In this document: in pieces, positions 1-10,339 of the stretch
How positions within the stretch are numbered: the first letter of the stretch is position 1
Layout: each line of letters starts with the position of its first letter
DNA from: Dendrobium chrysotoxum
Lineage: Eukaryota > Streptophyta > Magnoliopsida > Asparagales > Orchidaceae
NCBI GenBank assembly: GCA_019925795.1
Contig: CM034315.1
Coordinates: 26,207,867-26,271,866 of the forward strand
DNA: 64,000 bases
Direction of reading: 5' to 3'
Program-made: the position numbers and the translations under genes
Notes under the pieces: generated by a model
What the model saw: only the letters and a program-made list of their open reading frames with translations
Databases searched by the model: none
What the model was told of the DNA's origin: nothing

Positions 1-298
1 CTATAAAAATCTCTGGTGTGTTTTTTCCTGTTTACCGTACTTTACTTTTCATGCTTTTAATTTGTACGTTTAATTGCTTGGTGAAAAATCATTATTTAAA
101 CCTTGTGGTGTAAAATCTAAAATTGAATTATCAATATCATCGTTGTGAACGTTGTATTTGCTTCTACACATTGTTCGTTAAGTTATATTTTGAAAATACA
201 AAAAAAAATTTGAACTCTTGTGTAGGGTTTAAATTTTTAAAATACCAATTCACCCCCCCCCCCCCCCCCCCCCGCTCTTGGCGCATCTCGTACTTTCA
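1..298 (+). mobile_element. 3'-terminal part of a plus-strand copia LTR (family F)
   Basis: This segment is the reverse complement of the LTR that begins at 61802. Both share the terminal block reading CTCTTGGCGCATCTCGT then CTTTCA in this orientation, the ACCAATTCAC block next to a long C run, and a TATAAAATCT-GGTGTG type block further in. The LTR ends in CA at 298, and Tat/Ogre-like internal sequence follows directly with no primer binding site. It is therefore the 3' LTR of a plus-strand element or a solo LTR. The rest lies outside the window. Orientation and family are well supported; element completeness is unknown. Confidence 0.75.
253..273 (+). repeat. 21-bp poly-C run inside the copia LTR
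   Basis: This is an uninterrupted run of 21 C, about 25 bp from the LTR end. The same position in the family member at 61825 is a run of 26 G on this strand. The other copia LTRs here have 4 to 8 G at the equivalent place, so the tract belongs to the LTR family and varies in length. Confidence 0.9.
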
Positions 299-363
299 AA
301 GAGGAACAATCCTTTTAAGGTTTTGGAGAAATTGAAGACTCTTCACAAAATCAATCAAAAAGT

Positions 364-475
364 CAAAAGATGCGTGAATGTGCCCAAAATCAAAAGATGC
401 ATGAAGTGTGCCAATTTAAAATCAAGAGATGCACAAAGTGCATCAAAAATTAATAGATGTGCAAAGTGTGCCACC
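364..475 (+). repeat. Short GATGCAC hairpin repeats (element B)
   Basis: About four copies of a unit near 28 bp, with a core such as AAAAGATGCRYGAARTGTGCC. The copy near 427 is a perfect short palindrome: GATGCAC, AAA, GTGCATC. The others are imperfect versions. Element A has the same repeats at 24795-24945. Copia-1 has them on the opposite strand at 5040-5215. Confidence 0.7.
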
Positions 476-1129
476 AAAAGAGAGAGAGAGCGGCTTCCTT
501 ATTTTCAATCCTTAAATTTAAAAAGATCCATTCACTCTTAATTGCTTGACTTTGAAAAAAATATTGAATCAAGATTCATGGCAATGTATGGATGGTCTAC
601 CAGATATAAAAATTTTCTCATACAAGATAATTGAAAAGATTAAATTTCTCTATCCAACTTAAACCTTTTTGAAATTGATTTTAATTCAAAATTCTTATAA
701 GGGGAACCCCAGTTTAGTTTCTATGAAACTTGGTTTGGGTCAACAAAACCTAAAATCCTTGAACCTCTTTAGGTTACTTGGAGTCAATTTGCTTCTCACT
801 CTACTTATAAACTTGTTCTCGTTTGTCATTCTGACATGGTCCAAATGGCTAGAGGAAAATTTCCAATAAGAAGAATGATTCGTCAACTACTAATAAATCA
901 AATCCCATCCTTGAGGAATGTGTGTGAGTCTATGAACATAAGAATCTTTTACTTTAAGGCCTTTTTTATAAAATCACACTCTATGCAGGGTCCAAGTTCA
1001 ATCCCACTAAAGGAGTAGTTTGCTTTACTGGGAATTGCCATTCAAAATCAAATCATAGTTGAGCAGAGTGCCCGATTCCAAATAGAGGAGTTCGAGGCCT
1101 TATAGAGCATCGTCTTTAAGGCTCAATGA

Positions 1130-1290
1130 AACTCAGAATCGTAAAAAGCCTGAATGGTTCAAGCTCATGATAAGATAGTGCGACTTAGAACCTTCCAAGT
1201 AGGAGACTTGGTTCTGGTTCTTTGGATGCCTATCTTAGCCTACCAAGAGATCGAAACTGAGAGATCGGTGGAGGATTTTGAACCAACATA
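1130..1290 (+). pseudogene. Integrase C-terminal remnant of element B
   Basis: The plus-strand frame from 1163 reads AHDKIVRLRTFQVGDLVLVL. This matches the (K)VRxRxFQxGDLVL motif that closes the integrase of Tat/Athila Ty3/gypsy elements. No open frame continues on either side, and the protease, RT, RNase H and integrase core are not visible within element B in this window. Element A carries the same relic at about 25690. I read this as the last trace of pol in a deletion derivative. The family match is from memory of the motif. Confidence 0.65.
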
Positions 1291-1350
1291 AGAATAATCT
1301 TTTGTCGTAGAGATAATCTTTGAGAAAATTTCAAACATCAACTGATCAAC

Positions 1351-1399
1351 CCTGAAGGGTGCCACCCAATATTTTCAAATATTGGGGCGACTCTTCAGG
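1351..1399 (+). other. Imperfect hairpin at the end of pol (element B)
   Basis: The outer arms CCTGAAG and CTTCAGG (1351-1357, 1393-1399) and the inner arms CCAATATTT and AAATATTGG fold around a TC loop. The equivalent hairpin in element A is at 25869-25917. Confidence 0.6.
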
Positions 1400-1644
1400 A
1401 AGTACCATGCCAGATGAGTATCAATTTCAATATCAATAAAAACTCTTTAAAATTCAAAATTCAAAATCAAATTCAAGATCAATCAAAATCAAATCAAATT
1501 TCAAATCCAAAATTCTTCAAATCCAAAAACTGAATCAAATCAAATTCAAAACTCTCCACATATTCAAATAATTCTAAATTAAATCAAATAAAATTTAAAG
1601 ATCCTCCAAATTCAAGTCTCAAATTCTAGAATTTGATTTCGATT

Positions 1645-2015
1645 CTCTATGTGGGGTAAGTTTCCTCCACACATGATCATTCCTGACTCGATCTTCTATG
1701 CGGAGCAAGTTTCCTCCAGACATGATCATTCCAGATTTGATCCTCTATGTGGAGCAAGTTTCCTCAATACACGATCATTCCAGATTTGATCCTCTATGTG
1801 GAGCAAGTTTCCTCAATACACGATCATTCCAGACTCGATCCTCTGTGTGGAGCAAGTTTCCTCCATACATGATCATTCCAGACTCCATCCTCTGTATGGA
1901 GAAAGTTTCCTCCACACATGATCATCCAGACCCGATCCTCTATACGAAGCAAGTTTCCTCCCCACATGATCATCAAGATTTGATCTTCTTTATAGAGTAA
2001 GTTTTCTCTCCACAA
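1645..2015 (+). repeat. Tandem array of about eight 48-bp hairpin-type units (element B)
   Basis: Each unit reads GATCCTCT, a left arm, the constant spacer GCAAGTTTCC, a right arm, then GATCATTCCAGA. Left arms are mostly of the class TATGTGGAG and right arms CTCCACACA, so stems are only partly complementary in several units. The same array in element A (26234-26850) has much better pairing. The array lies between the pol relic and the 3' end, the position where Tat/Ogre elements are reported to have hypervariable 3' UTR tandem repeats. Confidence 0.85.
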
Positions 2016-2792
2016 GATCATCCACTAGTGATGGAGCACGCCCTATGTGGCACCATCCTAGTTTTCAAATTTTAAATCCAATCCTCTGTGGGAAGCAAAG
2101 ATTCCTTCCCTACAAGATCTTTCAGTCTTCTTTTTATTAAGATTAAATGTGAGTCATCGTGTTTTCTTTCCTTAGGACTAAATCTCCTAGCAATGGAGCA
2201 CACCCTTTGTGGCACCATCCTAGATTTAAATGTTAAATCTGATCCTCTATGGAAAGTAATGTTTCCTTCCCATAAGATCTTCTAGCTTTCTCTTTCTTAA
2301 GGACAGATGTGAGTCATTGTGCTTTCTCTCCTTAGGATTAGATCTTCTAGTGGTGGATAACGCCCTCTGCGGCACCATCCTAGTTTCAAATTTTAAAATT
2401 CCAAGCTCAATCTCCTATGGTAAATAATGCTTCCTTCCCATGAGATCATCAATTTTCTTCTCCTTAGGGTTAGGTATTCTCTTTCCTTTAGGATTAGACT
2501 CCCCAGTTATGGAGTATGCCCCCTGTGGCGCCATCTTAGCTTTAATTTTAAATCCTAGCATTAAGCTTTCTTTTCCTTAGGGCTTAGGTTTTTTTCTTCC
2601 CTTAGGGCCAGACCCATTAGTTGTAGAGTACTCCTTTCGTAGCACTACCCTAGTATCTATTCAAAACTCAATCCCCTAGGATTAGGTCTTTCCTTCCCTC
2701 ATAATCAAAACCCAGACTCGATCCTCAATAGTTAGGGATTCTTTCTTCTTATACGATCACCCAAGCTTTCTTTTCCTCTAGGGATAAACTTT
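2016..2792 (+). repeat. Array of longer degenerate units ending TRGCACCATCCTAG (element B)
   Basis: Repeated blocks contain CTAGTGATGGAG, CGCCCTNTGTGGCACCATCCTAG and CCTTAGGATTAGA. They form about five or six degenerate units of 100 to 170 bp. The start and end of each core pair with each other (for example CTAG-T-GATGG with CCATC-CTAG). The array is cut at 2792 by copia-1. Its remaining tail is at 37543-38020. Confidence 0.8.
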
Positions 2793-3189
2793 TGAAAGTT
2801 CGTGTAGGTTGTTAGACTATATAGAACTATCCCAAGGCTAACTAAGAGGGGGTGAATTGGTTATTTTAAAAATTTCTTGGATTTTGGAAACCTTTTTCAA
2901 TCATTTAGATAATTAATTCACTGATCATAAAATATACAGCTATTTAGATATGATAATCATAAAATATTTTTCAACCACAAAACATTAAAGTGTGAAAAAT
3001 AAAAATACAAAAAAATAAAAAGAACAGAAGAACACCAAATTTTATAGTAGTTCGGTCTAACTAGACCTACGTCCAGTCCTTGAAGACTCCTTCAGGTATT
3101 GCACTAAACACAAGTGACTCTCTATTTACTCCCACAGTAAGGTGGAGAAGCCCTTACAATGTCTCTTCCTCCAACCCGGTGTAGCAAAG

Positions 3190-3345
3190 AACTGTCATCC
3201 TTTTTCACTTTCCCAGTGAAGGCATAGAACCATCGTCCTATTTTACCCTTATGGTGAAGACAGAGAATTTTCATCCTTTTTCACCCTCCTGGTGAAGGCA
3301 GAGAACCGTCATGCTTTTTCACCCTCCTGGTGAAGGCAGAGTACC
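3190..3345. repeat. About 40-bp subrepeats with TTCACC-GGTGAA hairpins
   Basis: Four tandem copies of a unit like CATCCTTTTTCACCCTCCTGG followed by TGAAGGCAGAGAACCGT. Each contains TTCACC, a short loop and GGTGAA. Equivalent arrays occur in all other copia LTRs here: near 12590-12730, 43590-43760, 48590-48770, 53100-53330 and 62230-62390. Confidence 0.8.
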
Positions 3346-3619
3346 TTGATCCAATGCTGAAGATCTTCTCCCAAGTGCTTCCAAAGAAGTCGAGAAGAAA
3401 CTTGAAGAAGAAGACCAAAGAGATCCTCACTTTAGGCAAGCTTGTGAATCCCTCATAATTTCCTTATACTAGATCTCTCACTCTTCACTCACACAAGTTC
3501 TCCCAAACAGACTCTCAATGGTCACTCTCAAAAGAAGTTTACATCAAAGGACTTACTCAATCAGTTTTTAGGACTTAATTTATAGGAAATCCAAGAAAAA
3601 TAAAAACTAAAATTTACAA

Positions 3620-4050
3620 GAGATCCATCCTACAATCATATGGGATGATCGTTGATCGTACAATATGAATAGTTCATAAAATTAAGACTTCATCTGGTAT
3701 GAACTAGGATGAACGTAGTTTTGTTTAATGTTAATCATTTGTACGAATGTACATCATACTGTATGAATAGTTCAAAACTGAACCTATTCATCTAGTATGA
3801 TTTGGTACGAACCTTATTTTTTGTACTGTCAGTCATCTGTACGAACATTCATCATATTATATGAATAGTTCAAAATTGAGCCTATTCGTCTGGTATGAAC
3901 CCTATTTTGTACACTGTTAGTCATCTGTATGACTTGACATCGTACAGTACAAAAAATTTAAAATTTGAAGCCATGATTTAATTAACTGTATTCTGGAGGA
4001 AACTTATGATAAATCATACAGTATGATAAATAATCCTACTATACGATCAG
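3620..4050. repeat. Field of imperfect GTAC-type palindromes in the copia LTR
   Basis: Roughly a dozen variants of the form ATCGTACAGTACGATNAGTT or CATACTGTATGAATAGTTCAA are dispersed irregularly. Many are near-palindromic around GTAC or AGT. The same word family fills 6960-7450, 13020-13440, 44090-44400, 45700-46210, 49090-49650, 53650-54210 and 63460-63960. Sirevirus LTRs have been reported to carry arrays of palindromic motifs, so part of this is expected for the lineage. Confidence 0.75.
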
Positions 4051-4362
4051 TAAGAAAAATCAATTTAAAGTTTATCTCTCCCCTCTCTGTGTGTGTGTAT
4101 GGTTACCTAATTACAATCACACTATGCTCAGACTCAAGAAATAAAAATAGAGATATACAAACTCCATTACATGAAATCTTATTCTACTCCGTCTTATAAT
4201 CTTTAGTAATCCAGAGTATAATTTCCCTGAAATGTTAGTACACATGGAAACAAACAAAAGTATCCAAGATATGCTAAGAGAAACACTAAAATTATCAACA
4301 CAATAATTAGTTTTGTTGTCATAAAAAATCATAAGCTCAATCTTGATTACTGAGTTGCAATA

Positions 4363-4378
4363 ATCTCCCCCTTTTTTA
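4363..4378 (-). other. Polypurine tract of copia-1
   Basis: On the minus strand this reads AAAAAAGGGGGAGAT directly before the left LTR, the normal place for plus-strand priming. A second tract is at 4696-4710 (minus strand TGTCAAAAGGGGGAG). Multiple polypurine tracts upstream of the 3' LTR are a known Sirevirus feature. Confidence 0.8.
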
Positions 4379-5757
4379 TGATGGCAAAATAATTATTGTT
4401 TGAGCTACTAATTAATGTTCTTTTCTCCTAAGCTTTCCCTTAATGAGTGACAAAATAAAAATCATGGGGGAAAAAAATTTTGTTTTATAAGAAATTTCAT
4501 CTTACTATTCAAAAACATAAACACAAGACCAAAGACCAAGAAATTTTATCTTATAAATAAAAAACACAAATACAAGACCAAAGACCCAAAAAAATTGTTT
4601 TAATAAAACAAACAAACAACACTAAACAACACAAAAAAATACAAGACAACAAGACAAAAAACACACGACTTCGACTTCAAACAATCACTAGATACCTCCC
4701 CCTTTTGACATCAACAAAACAACAAAAAACAAAAAAGAATTTTCTGAAAATATAAGATGCTATGAACTAATCTGATAGTCTATAAAGAAGAGAATTTTAA
4801 ACATTTGCAAACAACAATATTAAATTCCTGATGGAAAATAAACTCATAGTTTAAATCAAAGAACAACTATGATAAGAAAAGTTGATCAGAATTAATATTC
4901 ATTTTAGAAAGCATAAATATCAAATCAAATAATTGTTGCAAAAATTAATAAAATAAAAACAAAATAGTTTTAAATTCATGAGTTGAAATTATTGTTAAAT
5001 GAATGGGTTTTTCTAAGAGTTAGAAATATAGAGGAAAGAACTAGATGTAGTATGGCTTCATTTTATGCCTCTTTCCGAATTTGGTGATCATTGTGCATCA
5101 TTTGATTTTGAATTTTATTTGGTGATCATTGTGCATCTTTTTAGGTTGGGCTCATTTTGTGCCTCTTTTCAATTTTGGCACGCTTTGTGCATCTTTTGAT
5201 ATTTTGTTCTTTCCACAACCTAAATCAGCAAGTCTTAGCTTGGTTGATTATCTTCCAAAAGAAAGATTAAACCCACAAAATAAAACTCAATAGATAACAA
5301 TAAAAGCAACATAGTGAACAAGAAAATAAAAGATAATAAGAAATATTTTTGAAACAATAATAACTATATGATATATGTCTATTAGAACACCAAAGATGAT
5401 CTCCTTATGTAAGCCTAATTATAATTTGATTTAAAGTTTGAGAGAAACCAAAATTTGATAAAGGAAATAATATTGTAATACAAAAACTTTAAAATTTTCA
5501 TTCTTTAGATCAACATTTGTAAATTAGACGATAGTAACTTATAGATAATTCTAGAGAATTAAGAAAAGAACAAGACAATCATGTCATTCATTTCAATTCA
5601 ATTTTTTTTAATAAACACATAACATAGATTCAAACAAGAAGCAACTATAACTGATCAAAAAAAAAAAAAAAACATCTGAAGCAACTGATCCAAAAATAAT
5701 AACAACAATTGATCCATATGTAATCTCATAAAAACTAAAACATCAAATATACATCAA
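4379..5757 (-). other. Copia-1 3' non-coding region
   Basis: AT-rich sequence between the 3' LTR and the extra ORF, with no coding potential that I can recognise. It contains the second polypurine tract (4696-4710), the GATGCAC-type repeats at 5040-5215 and an A-rich run near 5658. Confidence 0.6.
5040..5215 (-). repeat. GATGCAC-type repeats inside copia-1
   Basis: Read on the minus strand, the block contains AAAGATGCACAAAGCGTGCC, AAGAGGCACAAAATGAGCCC and two copies of GATGCACAATGATCACC. This is the same repeat type as in the Tat/Ogre-like elements at 364-475 and 24795-24945, but in a copia element and in the opposite window orientation. Confidence 0.6.
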
Positions 5758-5759
5758 TA

Positions 5760-7060
5760 AAAACTAAACTAATATGTCAAAGGATCTTGATCTGGAGGTG
5801 GCTGTGGAGGATTGAACATAGTAAAGTAGCTATTGATGGTAGCTACTTGAGTATTGATTGAGTCAAACTATCCTCTAACCTAGCTCATACCTTCATTGTA
5901 TTTGACATTCTGCTAGTCTAAGCGAGTTTCAATATGATCAAATTGTTGATCAAAATGAGACTCAAGATGATCAAACCTCTAGAACATTTCTTGATAGAAA
6001 TGATGGTCAGGTTCAGGAGCAGGTATAGGTGCTGGTGCTGGTCCTTCTTCTTCATCAAATTCTTCTCCCTCATTCCCTTGATCCCGATGTGAAAGAATAT
6101 GAAACAAAGCATCGATAAAATAGCAAGGTTAATTCTTTGGAGGATTGGGATGGATAAGATTGTACTTTTTCTCCAAAACATATGCAATCAAATGTCTTAA
6201 TGTCACATTCTTCTTCCTTCTAGTGGCAGAAAGTCTAATGTCAGTAAGATTTTAAATGTAGTCCAGAATCAACTGGGTTTCATCGAAAGGAATATTTGTC
6301 ATTATATAATATGTAACAATATAGAACAAAGGGGTTATATTGATTTGATCACAAGCTTTAGGAATAATAGATGATCTTAAGACATGCTGGATGATCCTAG
6401 TATTTTGATTCAAAGTTTAAATTAGGGGTAAATGTTGTATTGAAGGAATACCCCTAAGAGTTTGATTAACAACAGTCTAATCAAATTCACTTCTAGAAGC
6501 CATAAAATGAGCCCTACTTCCTTCAGTTCTAAGAAGTAAAAATGTCCCCAAATCTTCTTTAGTAACTTCTACTCTTTGTTTGAAAACATAGGAGGACATT
6601 ATTATATTATTTTCTCTCATTCTTAGATTGGTAAGAAAGTAATAGAAGGTGTTAGAATGAAAAGTGTAGATCAAAGTGAGAATGAATGAGAACTGAGTGG
6701 AGTCAAAAAGGTGCATAATCAGATAATTTATATCTTTTTGAATAAGAAGATGAGAGGGAGTAATATTAGCTTGAACAAATCAATCATAAGCTTGTTCATT
6801 TTCCCTTAAAAGAAAATTATTGTCTCATTCAGAATGAGATGAACCCTGATCTTTTGCTACTGCTTGACATTTGGGAAGATTGAACACGAGGATTTAAAGG
6901 GACTGAATGTGGAATAGATGTGAAAAAATTCAAAGAAAGGCTTCCAATTTTTAGAAAATAGGCTTGATCGTACAATATGATATTGAGTTCGTATGTATGA
7001 TCTTGAGTTTGTATGGTACGATCTTTGAGTTTATACATAAGAAGAAAAACTGTCAAGAAC
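5760..7060 (-). pseudogene. Broken extra ORF of copia-1 (resembles the 'putative plant transposon protein' type)
   Basis: This lies between pol and the 3' LTR on the same strand, the position of the extra ORF in Sirevirus-like elements. It has several stop codons and frameshifts. Readable segments include an N-terminal serine-rich stretch (near 6840-6900), a middle segment with VEVTKEDLGTFLLLR (near 6500-6600), and a C-terminal part with an RDQGN-like motif, an acidic run, a PAPAPIPAPEP stretch and RFDHLESHFDQQFDHIETR (5925-6090), a heptad-like probable coiled coil. The proline/acid segment followed by a coiled coil resembles plant transposon-associated proteins annotated under that name. The function of that family is not established. 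Assignment is from memory and moderate; the break-up is seen directly. Confidence 0.5.
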
Positions 7061-7683
7061 AGTTACTACTGCGAAACATCTTTTCATAAAGTTACCTTTA
7101 CAATGAGTCATTTTGTATGAAATTCGACCAACTTGATCATACAGACGAACAGGTGTTCATCCGGTATGATTAGTTAATAAATATCATACCTGGTAGTTAG
7201 GTTTATCCGCATGTAAATCGACAACTGGATCATACAGATGAACATGTGTTCGTATAGATGATCTTTAAAAATAAGTGCCCTCAAAATTACCATCATTTTC
7301 ATACAGATGAAAAATGAATGGTTCGTACAGATGATGCGGTCATCGTATTATATGATATCTTTATAAAGTTATATTTTTTGCCTGACCAACTTAAAAAAAT
7401 CATGTAAATCTGTTGATTTTGTATAGTATGAAAGTGATTCGTACAGTATGAATAGAAGAATAGCTTTAGATTTACTCATGATAATCAAGATTCTTTTCCA
7501 AAAATAAATCAAATAAGATCCATGAAATACAATGATGAAATAAAAATTAATATAAATGAGAAATCAAACCTAAAGTAGAGGAAAGAAAAAAATTAAACAA
7601 AAATGAATCACAAGTAGAGAACAAAACACAAACAGCAACATAAAAGATATATACTACAGATGCAATTTGTAGAATTATAATTA

Positions 7684-9420
7684 TTAAGCATGAATATCAA
7701 TAACACCCAATCTTGTTCTTAAGGTGCTAAGCGTTTCAAAAGCCAGTGGTTTTGTAAAAATATCTGCAAATTGATTTTCAGTAGCTATATGATGTAGCTC
7801 AATTTCTCCTTTAGTGACATAGTCTCTAATGAAGTGATGCCTTATGTCTATATGCTTGGTCCTAGAGTGTTGGATTGGATTCTATGAGATACAAATGGCA
7901 CTTGTATTATTACAAAAAATGGGAATAGTACCAATTGAAAAACCTAAATCTATAAGTTATTATTTTAACTAAAGAACCTGTGTCATACAACTTCCTAAAG
8001 CTATGTATTCTGCTTTAGCGACAGAAAGGGATACTAAATTCTATTTTTTGCTAGATCAGGAAACTAAAGAGTTCCTTATGAATTGATAAGTTCTAAAAGT
8101 ACTCTTTCTATCAACCCTACACCCTACAAAATCAGAATCTGAATATCCAATAATTTCAAAAGAGGTGTTGTACCTATGATACCAAATCCTTAAGTTTTGA
8201 GTTCCTAACAGATATCTTAGAATTCTTTTAACAATAATAATATGGGATTCTTTTGGATCAGCTTGAAATCTAGCACAAAAATAAATACTAAACATAATAT
8301 CAGGTTGCTAGCAGTTAAATAAAGTAATGATCCAATTATCCCTCTAAATTTCTTTTGATCAATGGATTTGCCTTTAGAGTCCTTATTTAACTGAACTGAG
8401 GAACTCATGGGAGTACATATTGGTTTAGCTTTATCCATTTCATACTTCTTAAGGATATCCTTAATATATTTTGATTGACTAAGAAATGTGCCATCCTCTT
8501 TCTGCTAAAACTAAGAAAGTAACTCAAGTCTCCCATTAAACTCATTTCAAATTTCTCACTCATTATTTTGGAAAAGTCATCACAAAGATTTTTATTTGAG
8601 GATCCAAATAAGATATCATCAACAAAAATTTGAATAATGAGAAGGTCATGTCTTACTCTTTTTATAAAGAGAGTGGTGTCCACACTCCCTTTAACAAAAG
8701 ATCTTTCTAGTAGGAATAAGCTTAGCCTTTTATACCATGCCCTAGGTGCCTGTTTTAGTCCGTACAATACCTTCTTTAATTTAAACACATGATTAGGGAA
8801 TTGTGAATTTTCAAAAGCTGGAGGTTTCTCAACATAAGCATTCTCTTTTATCATCCCATTTAGAAAGGCACTTTTAATATACATTTGATATAATTTAAAA
8901 CCTTTAAAATATGCAAAGGCTAGTAGCACCCTTATTGCTTCAAGTCTAGCTACAGGGGCAAAAGTCTCCTCAAAATCAATTCCTTCTGTTTGATTGTACC
9001 TCTTGGCCCCCAATCTTGCCTTATTTCTAACCACTACACTTGAGTCATTCATCTTATTTTTGAAAATCCACTTAGTTCCAATAACACTTTGATTTTTAGG
9101 TCTTTTTACCGACTCCCAAACATATTTTCTAACAAATTGATTCAACTCTTCTTGCATAGCTAGAATCCAAAATTCTTTAGAAAGTGCTTGATTTATATTA
9201 GTAGGTTTAATCATTAAAATAAATGCTGAGTGGTTCACTTCTTTGCTTAGTCCATGGCTAGTTCTATCCCCTTCATTCGGGTCTTCTAAAATCAGTTCTT
9301 TAGGATGACTTTTAGAATATTTCCATTCTCTAAGAAATGCAATTTATGTTCTAACCCTTTCTTCAAGATTTACATTTTCAACATCTTCTTCCTCCAACTT
9401 AGATCCTCAAAAAATATCAG
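7684..9420 (-). pseudogene. pol: Copia-1 reverse transcriptase and RNase H (pol C-terminal half)
   Basis: The longest open segment, 8405-9238, carries the copia RT signature: FVRKYVWESVKRP, then IGTKWIFKNK, EGIDFEETFAPVARLEAIRVLLAFA, YQMYIKSAFLNG, VLYGLKQAPRAWY and the catalytic FVDDILFGSSN. The family usually has YVDD here. RNase H follows at 8438-7684 in two frames, with LLYLTASNLILC, LRYLLGT, a GYSDSDFVGCRVDRKSTFRT motif and a C-terminal HIDIRHHFIRDYV-type segment. The protein ends near 7684. Frameshifts near 9240, 8430 and 8220 and several stop codons make it non-functional. RT and RNase H copy the element RNA into DNA in the virus-like particle. Confidence 0.9.
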
Positions 9421-9422
9421 AT

Positions 9423-9960
9423 TCATAAAAAAACTATATAAGTAGTCTCCTCTACTACCAATGTCCTTTTGTTAAAAACTCTATAGGATTTACCAACACT
9501 TGAATATCCTAGAAAAATTTTCTCATCAGATTTAGGATCAAATTTTCCTAAAAGAATTTTGCCATTATTATGAATGAACACATTATATCCAAATACATGT
9601 AGATGTGAGAGGTTGGGTGTTCTACCCTTAAGGAGTTCATAGGGTATCTTGTTCAACTTAGATCTAATATTCATCTATAATCACATACCCAAAAGTTTTC
9701 CTTCCTAGAATTACAGTGCTAACAGGTCCAAAGAGATCCATGTGAAGAATTTCTAAGGGTTTGTTAATTCTAAGATCTTTGATTGAATGAACGAAGGACT
9801 TAACCTATTTTCCTAATTGACATGCATTACACATATGATCTTTAGTAAATTCTAATTTGGGTATGCCTCTAACCAATTCTTTTTGGGTAATCTTTCAAAA
9901 AATTTTCATGCTTGCATGACAAAGTCTTCTATGCCATAACCAAGATTCATCAGCAATATT
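9423..9960 (-). pseudogene. pol: Copia-1 integrase remnant with core deletion
   Basis: Reading the minus strand, the N-terminal zinc-binding part (WHRRLCHASMKIF near 9920) is followed by a diverged cysteine segment and by the start of the catalytic core (HMDLFGPVSTVILGRKTFGYVIIDEY). At about 9672 the sequence then jumps to SKLNKIPYELLKGRTPNLSHLHVFG, which belongs beyond the catalytic D-D-E core. Roughly 100 or more residues are missing, judged from the usual family spacing, so this copy could not integrate. The C-terminal segment 9423-9674 is open and ends with GYSSVGKSYRVFNKRT. Confidence 0.85.
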
Positions 9961-10053
9961 TTTTAGAAAAAAAGCATTAGAAGATTTAACATAATTTAAA
10001 TCAAGCATGCATATATTATTTACCCTATTTCCATGCAACACATCGACTCTATT

Positions 10054-10330
10054 TTAGCTTAAAATGCAGCTTGTAGGAAAAAATTTAACATTAAAACCCT
10101 TATCATAAAGCTGACTAATACTTAGCAAATTATATTTTAAGCCTTCAACCAATAAAACATTCTCAATCAAAAAATTCTTTATTTTACCAATCATACATGT
10201 ACCCAACACTCTTTTAGTGGTGTTATCTCCAAGTGTCACTTTGCCTCTAGCCCTGGCCTCTAGTAATATAAATTGATTTATATCTCCAGTCATATATTTT
10301 GAACATTCTCTATCCAAGTACCAAATGTTC
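10054..10330 (-). pseudogene. pol: Copia-1 aspartic protease remnant
   Basis: It reads WYLDRECSKYMTGD, then VTLGDNTTKRVLGTCMIG, then IENVLLVEGLKYNLLSISQLYDKGFNVKF. Copia proteases normally start with LDSGCSRHMTG, so the catalytic D-S-G has become D-R-E, which would abolish cleavage. The segment is open from 10054 to 10317 and lies between gag and integrase, as expected. Confidence 0.85.
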
Positions 10331-10339
10331 TCATGAGGG

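Larger units (their letters stand above)
299..2792 (+). mobile_element. Element B, internal region (Tat/Ogre-like Ty3/gypsy), 5' part
   Basis: This block is collinear with the internal region of element A from about 24790 to 29050. It holds GATGCAC repeats, GTCCAAGTTCAATCCCAC blocks, an integrase C-terminal remnant, a hairpin at the end of pol, an array of about 48-bp hairpin units and then a longer-unit array. It breaks at 2793, where copia-1 is inserted. Element B resumes at 37543 and reaches its 3' LTR at 38021. The more decayed repeat units and the copia insertion show that it is older than element A. Its 5' LTR and primer site lie upstream of the window. Confidence 0.75.
2793..4362 (-). 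mobile_element. Copia-1 3' LTR (left copy, 1,570 bp)
   Basis: It begins TGAAAGTTCGTGTAGG in window orientation and aligns throughout with 12172-13475 plus 37328-37542. The right edge is placed where the polypurine tract begins, by comparison with copia D, whose LTR ends TTGCAACA. Here the end reads TTGCAATA, a mutated terminal dinucleotide. The 5 bases before it (AACTT, 2788-2792) would be the target duplication, but the matching right flank is deleted. Internally it has a GGTTYGGTC block near 3050, TTCACC/GGTGAA subrepeats and a field of GTAC-type palindromes. Confidence 0.85.

Noticed and set aside
1698..2000. 100-codon frame with a periodic protein sequence; similar frames at 26605-27175
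   Set aside because: It is a translation of the 48-bp tandem array; 48 is divisible by three so the frame stays open. The constraint is at the nucleotide pairing level, not coding.
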